The translations under genes and the position numbers were made by a program. A DNA stretch of 7,617 nt from an uncultured Archangium sp. (GTDB lineage: Bacteria; Myxococcota; Myxococcia; Myxococcales; Myxococcaceae), in assembly GCA_937875615.1 (NCBI GenBank), contig CALNBU010000061.1, positions 1-7,617 on the forward strand, given 5' to 3'. The notes below the pieces were generated by a model, which was not told the DNA's origin, ran no database searches, and saw nothing but the letters and a program-made list of their open reading frames with translations. Below are positions 1 through 4,865 of this stretch, in pieces; positions within the stretch are counted from its first letter, which is position 1; each line of letters starts with the position of its first letter.

Positions 1-76
1 ACGTGGGGCTCCACCGCAGAACCGAAGTGCGTCCCTGACGCTGGCGGGCCCGCGAGTCGTGGCATAACCAGCCCGC

Positions 77-1886
77 ATGTCAGTGCGTCTCTTCGTCTGT
101 CTGTCGGCGGTGCTCGGGTTGGCGGCGTGTCCCGAGCCGGAGCCCTGCGACGGGGCCTGCGCGCCCGAGGCGTGCTGCGAGGGCGCCTGCGTGGACCTGC
201 GCACCGACAAGGAACACTGCGGCGCGTGCGCCAACTCCTGCGCGCTGCCCAACGTGGTGCCCTCGTGTCAGGCCGGGCGCTGCGCCATCAACTGCGTGGC
301 GGGCTTCGGGAACTGCGACGGCGAGCGCGACAACGGCTGCGAGTTCTCCACCGCCTCCGACGTCAACAACTGCGGCGTGTGCGGCCGCGTCTGTCAGGTG
401 GCGAACGCCTCCTCGGTGTGCGCGGAGGCCCGGTGCGCCGTCAACGAGTGCAACCAGCACTTCGGCGACTGCAACGAAGATGACCTCGACGGCTGCGAGA
501 CCGACCTGCGCACCACCCGCGCGCACTGCGCGTCGTGTGGCCACGCGTGTGTGCTGGCCAACGCCGATTCGGACTGCGAGGCCAGCGTCTGTCGGGTCAC
601 CGCCTGCGCTGCGGGCTTCGCCGACTGCAACGGCGCCGACGAGGACGGCTGCGAAATCAACACCGTCGACGACGCGGAGAACTGCGGCGCCTGCGGCTTC
701 GCGTGCGGGCCGGGCCAGTCGTGCCGTGACGCGCAGTGCCGCGCCGACGAGCTCATCGCCTTCGGCGGGCGGGGCTACGCGGCCGACGGGGGCGGGTGCC
801 TGGGCAACGGGCCGCTGGGCGTCAACCGGGAGGTCTGGCGGTTCAACCTCGCCACCAACCGGTTCCAGGAGCTGGCGCCCGGAGGCAGCGCGCCGCCGCA
901 TCGCCAGAAGCACGCCGCCGCCGCGGACTGGCCGCGCAACCGCATGCTGGTGCTGGGCGGGAGCAACTGCATCGACGACGCCATCAAGACCACCGCCGCT
1001 CTTTCCCTACACGACGCTCTTCCGATCTACCGCCGCCGACGGCGGCACCCGCATGGACGTGTGGGCGCTGCAGTTCCCGGCGGCCGACGGCGGCACCCTG
1101 CGCTGGCAGGCGGTGGGCGCCCGCGGCGACGTGCCGTCTCCCCGCTATGCGGCCGCGGTGGCCGTGGACCCGGTGGCGTGGAAGCTCTACCTCTTCGGCG
1201 GCTCCGCCTACGACGCCACGCTGCCGCCCTTCAACGAGCGCGGCTACTCCGACTTCTACGAGCTGGACCTGGCCACCGACACCTGGACCCGGCTGTACGA
1301 CGGCAACCCCGACAACAGCGACCCGGAGCACCCCTCAGACCGCTTCAACGCCAGCGCGGCCTTCGACCCGGTGCAGCGCCGCTTCGCGCTCTACGGCGGC
1401 CACATGCGCATCCTGCACACCGACCTCAACGAGCTGTGGGTGTACGACGTGGAGGCGGGGACCTGGAGCAGCTCCACGCCCACCGTGGCGCCGCGGGTGC
1501 TGGGGGCGCTGTACAGCGGCAGCCCGCTGTACCTCTTCTCTGGCATCCGGGAGCTGAGCGGCCCCAGCCCCAGCCCGCTGGTGGAGCTGGGCTTCTTCCG
1601 ACTGGACGTGGGCGACGCGCCGGCGTGGACGGCGTTGAACCTCAGCCCGGAGCCGCGCCTGCGCTTCGGCGCCTCGGCGGTGGAGCGCGACGGCGTCCGC
1701 TACCTCCACGGCGGGGTGTGGCGAGAGGGCGTGGCGATGGAGGCGCTGCGAGACACCTGGCGCTTCGCGCCCGATGCGGGGGCCTGGCGGTTGCTGAGCG
1801 ACGGCGGCGTCAGTGCGGGCGTGCAGGTGGACGGCGGCAGCGGCCTGCCCTCGGGCCGCAGCTTCGGCACGCTCATCGCGCGCTAG
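77..1886 (+). CDS. Cys-rich repeat plus kelch beta-propeller lipoprotein, frame broken by adapter insertion
   Basis: Predicted surface or periplasmic lipoprotein of unknown ligand. Residues 1-18 form a lipoprotein signal ending in the lipobox LAAC (Cys18). Residues 24-221 are Cys-rich repeats with four copies of a (N/H)C-x-x-C-x-x-x-C core (HCGACANSC, NCGVCGRVC, HCASCGHAC, NCGACGFAC). From about 226 to 565 there are six kelch-like blades, each with a hydrophobic strand and GG or SG (IAFGG, LVLGG, LYLFGG, FALYGG, LYLFSG, RYLHGG) followed by a W/F-x-x-D/N strand. The first half reads from 77 and the second half is in another frame up to the TAG at 1884-1886. The shift lies at the adapter (999-1028). 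Deleting 37 bases gives 590 residues, with blade 2 running IKTTAADGGTRMDVWALQF. No clear ribosome binding site precedes ATG 77; bases 1-76 hold no recognisable gene, only short open stretches. Such Cys repeats are sometimes mislabelled tryptophan synthase alpha chain in myxobacteria (from memory); that is not its function. Confidence 0.9.
146..739 (+). repeat. Cys-rich tandem repeats in the kelch lipoprotein
   Basis: This stretch encodes residues 24-221 of the kelch lipoprotein. A unit of roughly 50 residues recurs, seen as a short acidic stretch with DGC or NGCE, then D-x-x-(N/H)C-x-x-C-x-x-x-C, then an Ala/Asn-rich stretch and another Cys group. Cores are at about residues 48-55, 99-106, 151-158 and 203-210. 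Copies are diverged, so it is a protein repeat rather than an exact DNA repeat. The dense, regularly spaced Cys suggest a disulfide-stiffened stalk between the lipid anchor and the propeller. Confidence 0.8.
999..1028 (+). other. Illumina sequencing adapter left in the assembly
   Basis: Thirty bases match the 3' part of the standard Illumina read 1 adapter, beginning CTCTTTCCCTACACGACG and ending CTCTTCCGATCT. The flanking genomic bases ACCGCCG occur on both sides (992-998 and 1029-1035), as expected if two contigs or read ends that overlapped by seven bases were joined with the adapter between them. Removing the adapter plus one copy of the 7-mer (37 bases) joins frame 77 to the frame ending at 1886. 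The three forward translations give the adapter peptides SLHDALPI, LFPYTTLFRS and SFPTRRSSDL, which recur as contamination in protein databases. This is not biology. Confidence 0.98.
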
Positions 1887-2544
1887 GCCCCAGCCGGCGC
1901 AGCGGTCGCAGGTTGGCCAGCACCGGGTTGAGCGGCGTGGGGCGGTCGCCGACGCCGAAGTCGGTGGCGTCGTCGCAGCGGGGCTCCCAGGTGCCGAAGA
2001 GGCGGTCCCACAGCACCAGCACGCCGCCCAGGTTCTTCCCCCGCAGCCGCGGGTGGTTGGAGTGGTGACCGCGGTGCAGGTAGGGGCTGTTGAACACCCG
2101 TCCGGCCCGGTCGAGCCACCGCGGCGTGCGGGTGTGCAGCAGGAAGATGAGCGCGGCGTGCAGCGCGTAGGTGGCGAGGTAGACCTGCGTGGGCACGCCG
2201 GCCAGCGCCAGCAGCAGGTGAAAGGACAGCACCGTCACCGGCGCCAGGGCGCTCAGGCGCAGCGACACCGAGGTGTCGCAGAGCTTCGACTGGTGATGCA
2301 CCTCATGCACCGCCCACAGCAGCGGGACGCGGTGCTCGGCGCGGTGCTGGACGTAATAGAGCAGGTCGAGGGCGAGGAAGGCCGCCACCCAGCTCAGCGG
2401 GCCGTCGCTCCAGCGGTGCGGCATGGCGCTGGAGAGCTGGTGGTAGAGCGCCAGCAGCGCGCTCCCCACGGTCAGGCTGGTCAGCGCCGCCAGCGCGCCG
2501 CAGCCGTAGTTCGAGAGCCGGTGCTTCCAGGTCGCTGTGTCCAT
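1873..2544 (-). CDS. Sterol desaturase / fatty acid hydroxylase family membrane enzyme
   Basis: A 223-residue integral membrane protein of the sterol desaturase/fatty acid hydroxylase superfamily, which uses a di-iron centre held by His clusters to oxidise lipid C-H bonds. All three signature boxes are present: H67-x3-H71 (HRAEH), H80-x2-HH84 (HEVHH) and H157-x2-HH161 (HRGHH), with further His at 129, 137 and 164. Hydrophobic segments lie at about 17-35, 50-64, 97-118 and 120-137. Length is on the short side for the family, but the full motif set suggests it is intact. The substrate (fatty acyl, sterol, carotenoid or other lipid) cannot be told. ATG at 2544 is the only near start: the frame has a stop 54 bases upstream and no other ATG or GTG, though no good ribosome binding site is seen. 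The stop overlaps the end of the kelch gene by 14 bases, tail to tail. It is the last of three minus-strand genes and may be co-transcribed with them. Confidence 0.92.
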   Translation of the reverse strand: MDTATWKHRLSNYGCGALAALTSLTVGSALLALYHQLSSAMPHRWSDGPLSWVAAFLALDLLYYVQHRAEHRVPLLWAVHEVHHQSKLCDTSVSLRLSALAPVTVLSFHLLLALAGVPTQVYLATYALHAALIFLLHTRTPRWLDRAGRVFNSPYLHRGHHSNHPRLRGKNLGGVLVLWDRLFGTWEPRCDDATDFGVGDRPTPLNPVLANLRPLRRLGPSAR

Positions 2545-2580
2545 GCGGAGAGTGACGCATGAACAGTCGATTCGCTTTCG

Positions 2581-2593
2581 TGACGAGTCGTCA
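2581..2593. promoter_or_regulatory. 13-base perfect palindrome upstream of the desaturase gene
   Basis: TGACGA-G-TCGTCA is a perfect dyad with 6-base arms in the 54-base gap between the unknown protein gene and the desaturase start, 37 bases upstream of that start. The gap is richer in A and T than its surroundings. It could be a regulator-binding site. No convincing -35/-10 pair goes with it, and short dyads also arise by chance. Confidence 0.3.
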
Positions 2594-2598
2594 GGTCA

Positions 2599-3069
2599 TC
2601 AATGACGGACAGTGTTCGACTGGGCGGCGCCCGTGTCGCGCTGGTAGTGGGCTACCACCAGGTCGCCGCCGGTCGGTCGCGGGTAGGCCCGCAGCGAGAG
2701 CGGCACGTCGCAGCTCCGCACGGTGGGCGTGCGCGCGGCGTGCGTGCGCGTCCCACACTGTTCGAGGCGCCAGCTGTCGCCGCTGAAGAAGACCGACACC
2801 ACGCTGCCCGCCGGCGACTGGCTGGCCAGCTCCGCCAGCGTCATGGAGAGCGCGGTGGCCTCCTCGGGGAAGAAGCCCGCACCCAGCGCCGCTTCGCTGG
2901 CCTCGAAGGCCGCGAGGTACACCTGGGTGGTGCTGAAGCACTCCCACACGAAGGCCTGCGGAGGACGGGGCGTGTGCGGCAGCGTCTCGACGTACGGTGA
3001 CATGCCCGTTACCAAAGCGAGGGGCGTGCCAACGGGCAGAAGGCCGTGACTCCGGTGAGTTGTGGACAT
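2599..3069 (-). CDS. Hypothetical protein, 156 residues
   Basis: I do not recognise a family with confidence. The reading is preferred over opposite-strand frames because its composition is balanced and it fits between two co-oriented genes. No signal peptide or membrane helix is evident, so it is probably cytoplasmic. Residues 40-110 (ECFSTTQVYLAAFEASEAAL..., then EEATALSMTLAELASQ and a beta-like stretch SVVSVFFSGDSWRLEQ) faintly resemble the N-terminal half of RsbT/RsbW-type ATPases, in which an ELARN box sits on a helix. Here the key Asn is Ser and no DxGxG box follows, so ATP binding is unlikely if the likeness is real. ATG 3069 is the first in-frame ATG; a GGAGGG lies 19 bases upstream, too far for a normal site, and is partly inside a hairpin. 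ATG 3003 (residue 23) is an alternative. It lies 85 bases after the acyltransferase gene and 54 bases before the desaturase. Confidence 0.65.
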   Translation of the reverse strand: MSTTHRSHGLLPVGTPLALVTGMSPYVETLPHTPRPPQAFVWECFSTTQVYLAAFEASEAALGAGFFPEEATALSMTLAELASQSPAGSVVSVFFSGDSWRLEQCGTRTHAARTPTVRSCDVPLSLRAYPRPTGGDLVVAHYQRDTGAAQSNTVRH

Positions 3070-3074
3070 GCGAC

Positions 3075-3092
3075 AGGGTGCGCAGGCACCCT
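3075..3092 (-). other. Hairpin next to the start codon of the hypothetical protein gene
   Basis: AGGGTGC-GCAG-GCACCCT is a perfect 7-base-pair stem with a 4-base loop. On the minus strand it ends five bases before ATG 3069, and its upstream arm includes part of the only good ribosome-binding-like GGAGGG (complement of 3089-3094). Folding would hide that site. No T run follows on either strand, so it is not a typical intrinsic terminator. A role in translation control is inference. Confidence 0.35.
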
Positions 3093-3154
3093 CCGCTTTC
3101 AGCTTTGAAAACCCACCGAGGTGAGCGGCGGTGCAAGGTGCGACAGGGGTACCT

Positions 3155-3997
3155 TCAGCGCGCCTTCACCACACTGAGGTGCGGCAGCGCGTCGGGCTCG
3201 AACTGCAGCGGAGACTCCAGGCGCTCCTTCGTCATGGCCAGCGCGTGGGCGCAGGAGAGGCCGTCGTCGATGCGCTCGTCGAAGGCGTAGCGCACCAGCA
3301 CCTTGAGGCGGCCGTTCACCTCGCGCGAGCGCCCGAGGGTGGCGAAGAAGGGGCAGTTTCCCCACTCGTAGAGGTGGTGGTACGCGGCCTCGAGGCCCAC
3401 GCTGCCCAGGTTGGCGACGAACATGCTGGTGTAGAGCGGGTCGTGCGCGATGGCGCTGGCGGGCAGCAGGTTCCAGCGGTCGGCCCAGCGCGCGAGGCCC
3501 AGGGCGGCGCGGGTGACGAAGTGGGGGAGCCGCGTCAGCAGCGCGGTCTCCCGGTCTTCCGGCCGGGGCCGGTCGGCGCGCCCGGTGCGGATGTCGGCGT
3601 TGAGCAGCGCCACCACCTCCGGCAGCGTGGCGCCGGCCGGAATCTCGCGCTTGATGGTGACCAACGGCGCCTGGTCGTCGAGCTTCCGCTTCTTGGCGGC
3701 GAAGGAGAAGAAGACGCCCTGGCGCTGGTAGATGCGTCCGCCCGAGACGAAGCGGTTGAGGCGCGGGCGGGCGTGGAGTGTGGCGGCGGTGGCCCAGATG
3801 AAGACGTGCAGCAGCGAGACCCGCTCGCCGGGGCGCTGGGCATTCCACGCGTCGAGGAGGCGCTGGGTGTCGGTGACGTCCAGCTCCTGCTCGAAGTACA
3901 CCGTGGACTCGGTGCGCTGCTTCATCAGCAGCGGCATCAGCGTGCGGGTGACGCCGAGGTTCTTCACCAGCGTTCCATCAGGGCGGGTCGTGAGCAT
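3155..3997 (-). CDS. E2-like acyltransferase domain protein (2-oxoacid dehydrogenase E2 catalytic fold, CAT superfamily)
   Basis: A 280-residue protein matching the catalytic domain of 2-oxo acid dehydrogenase E2 acyltransferases, with no lipoyl or E1/E3-binding domain. Landmarks in order: DGTLVKN (7-13), a basic PLLMKQRTESTVYFEQELDVT region (22-42), RPRLNRFVSGGRIYQR (77-92), SMFVANLGSVGL (191-202, like the E2 TFTISNLG strand), and YAFDERIDDG (237-246) where E2 enzymes have DHRxxDG. The catalytic His of that motif is replaced by Glu241, while Asp245-Gly246 remain, so normal CoA acyl transfer is doubtful. The reading frame stays open back to 4621, but residues upstream of 3997 look like out-of-frame sequence covering the divergent region and the next gene. 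ATG 3997 has GGGTGG four bases upstream; ATG 4039 would add 14 residues. First gene of the minus-strand trio. It is probably not an antibiotic-resistance enzyme. Confidence 0.85.
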   Translation of the reverse strand: MLTTRPDGTLVKNLGVTRTLMPLLMKQRTESTVYFEQELDVTDTQRLLDAWNAQRPGERVSLLHVFIWATAATLHARPRLNRFVSGGRIYQRQGVFFSFAAKKRKLDDQAPLVTIKREIPAGATLPEVVALLNADIRTGRADRPRPEDRETALLTRLPHFVTRAALGLARWADRWNLLPASAIAHDPLYTSMFVANLGSVGLEAAYHHLYEWGNCPFFATLGRSREVNGRLKVLVRYAFDERIDDGLSCAHALAMTKERLESPLQFEPDALPHLSVVKAR

Positions 3998-4066
3998 GAC
4001 GCCACCCAATGCAGCCGCGGCGCCAGCGCTCAACCGCATGGAATCGCAGCGGTCGCGCGGGTGCGA

Positions 4067-4096
4067 CTGTGCAGGTGTTTGCACAGCCACGGTCAA
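4067..4096 (-). promoter_or_regulatory. Operator-like dyad with possible -35 in the divergent intergenic region
   Basis: CTGTGCA-N6-TGCACAG (4067-4086) is a perfect dyad with 7-base arms, the spacing typical of dimeric helix-turn-helix regulators. It lies between the divergent starts at 3997 and 4135. On the minus strand TTGACC (complement of 4091-4096) makes a fair -35 box just upstream, so the dyad would cover the spacer and -10 region of a promoter for the acyltransferase gene. No good -10 is visible. Repression by a bound protein is inference; no regulator gene lies in the window. Confidence 0.4.
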
Positions 4097-4134
4097 AAAC
4101 TTTCGCGTGACGGTGCTACAGGCATGCTGCGCGC

Positions 4135-4377
4135 ATGGCATGGACCTCGCGGGGTGTGCTTCGCACCGAGCAGACGTGGACAGTGGAGGCGGAGTCGAGC
4201 AGCGGTGAAGTGGCGCAGCTGGCCTGCGCGTCGGAGGCGCAGGCCCGGTACTTCTCCGCCGTGCTGTCGCTCCGCCCGTCGGCGTTGCCGAAGCAGGCCA
4301 TCGTGCGCGCGCTGGCGGTGCTGCCCGTTCCCGAGGCGGCCCCTGGCGCGCCGCGTCGCGCTCCCCGGACGCGCTGA
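4135..4377 (+). CDS. Small hypothetical protein, 80 residues
   Basis: No family recognised. Residues 1-65 look like a small soluble protein (TWTVEAESSSGEVAQLACASEAQARYFSAVLSL, then a Val/Ala/Leu-rich stretch); the last 15 are Pro/Arg/Ala-rich. No signal peptide or membrane segment. The main support is context: its TGA (4375-4377) overlaps the ATG (4377-4379) of the next gene by one base, the layout of translationally coupled genes, and the alternative frames here look like shadows. ATG 4124 is not in this frame, and no clear ribosome binding site precedes ATG 4135, so the start is uncertain. Confidence 0.55.
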   Translation: MAWTSRGVLRTEQTWTVEAESSSGEVAQLACASEAQARYFSAVLSLRPSALPKQAIVRALAVLPVPEAAPGAPRRAPRTR

Positions 4378-4820
4378 TGCCGAAGTGGCTCAAGGTGGTC
4401 CTGGGGCTGCTGGCCGCGCTGGTGCTGGTGTGTGCGCTGGGGGCGGGAGCGCTGGCCTGGTGGGCGCACGCCAACGAGGCCGAGTTCCGCGAGGTGAACA
4501 AGGAGGCGATGGCCGAGGGGAAGGGGTGGGCGACGCAGTTCGACGCCGCCGGCTGCGTGGAGATGGCGCTGCGGCAGAACGACCGCGAGGGCGGGCTGCT
4601 CAAGGAGGCGGCGCAGACCATCGCGCTGCAGACCTGCCTTCAGCACGCCGCGCGGCCCGCCGGCTTCTGTGACGGCGTCCCTACCCGCGACGCGCTCTCG
4701 CAGTCGGTCACCTGGGCCATGGCCAAGTGCGTGGCGCTGGGGCGGCCCAACCAGGCGCCGTGCACGCGCATGGTGAAGAAGGTGCAAGAGGTGTGCGGGC
4801 AGCCTCCGCCGGGCTTTTAA
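4377..4820 (+). CDS. Membrane-anchored protein with six extracytoplasmic Cys
   Basis: A 147-residue protein with a positively charged start (MPKWLK), a single hydrophobic helix at about 5-29, and a roughly 118-residue domain probably outside the cytoplasmic membrane. The domain has six Cys (60, 87, 98, 118, 129, 140); the last three are exactly 11 residues apart. An even number in an exported domain suggests three disulfides. The domain looks helical and Gln/Ala/Lys-rich. I recognise no family. The anchor could also be an uncleaved signal sequence; no signal peptidase site is clear after AWWA. The gene starts inside the stop codon of the preceding small gene, so its translation is probably coupled to it. 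The repeat lipoprotein follows after 45 bases. Confidence 0.8.
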   Translation: MPKWLKVVLGLLAALVLVCALGAGALAWWAHANEAEFREVNKEAMAEGKGWATQFDAAGCVEMALRQNDREGGLLKEAAQTIALQTCLQHAARPAGFCDGVPTRDALSQSVTWAMAKCVALGRPNQAPCTRMVKKVQEVCGQPPPGF

Positions 4821-4865
4821 ACTTCTTCAACGAATCCGCCGCCGCCTGGCCCCGTCGTTGGCGCC

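Noticed and set aside
1..76. Tail of an upstream gene
   Set aside because: Two frames are closed by stops (36-38 and 65-67) and one stays open, but 76 bases are too few to choose a coding frame.
77..739. Tryptophan synthase alpha chain, a label sometimes put on such Cys-rich myxobacterial proteins
   Set aside because: No TIM-barrel or catalytic motif; the region is an exported Cys-rich repeat.
80..913. Minus-strand frame of 277 residues opposite the kelch gene
   Set aside because: Val/Ala/Gly-rich shadow; the plus strand has a signal peptide, Cys repeats and kelch blades.
984..1331. Minus-strand frame across the adapter
   Set aside because: Its N-terminus RRVGKERRWS is the reverse translation of the Illumina adapter; the rest is antisense to the kelch gene.
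1029..2068. Open frame from 77 continuing past the adapter to 2068
   Set aside because: After 1028 it turns into Arg/Gly/Ala-rich shadow translation, runs over the true stop at 1886 and into the opposite-strand desaturase gene.
3075..3092. Intrinsic terminator after the acyltransferase gene
   Set aside because: No T run on either strand after the stem, and it abuts the next start codon.
3155..3997. Chloramphenicol acetyltransferase resistance gene
   Set aside because: Shares only the superfamily fold; closer to E2 catalytic domains, and the catalytic His is missing.
3998..4621. N-terminal extension of the acyltransferase frame
   Set aside because: Ser/Pro/Ala-rich composition, covers the divergent intergenic region and is antisense to the two plus-strand genes; family landmarks begin at ATG 3997.
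3131..4672. Long plus-strand frame of 513 residues
   Set aside because: Runs antisense to the acyltransferase gene and through other genes, with Arg/Gly/Ala-rich composition and no domain.
4828..4859. CAACGA / TCGTTG inverted repeat between the six-Cys gene and the repeat lipoprotein
   Set aside because: Only 6-base arms 20 bases apart, no T run; too weak to call a terminator or operator.
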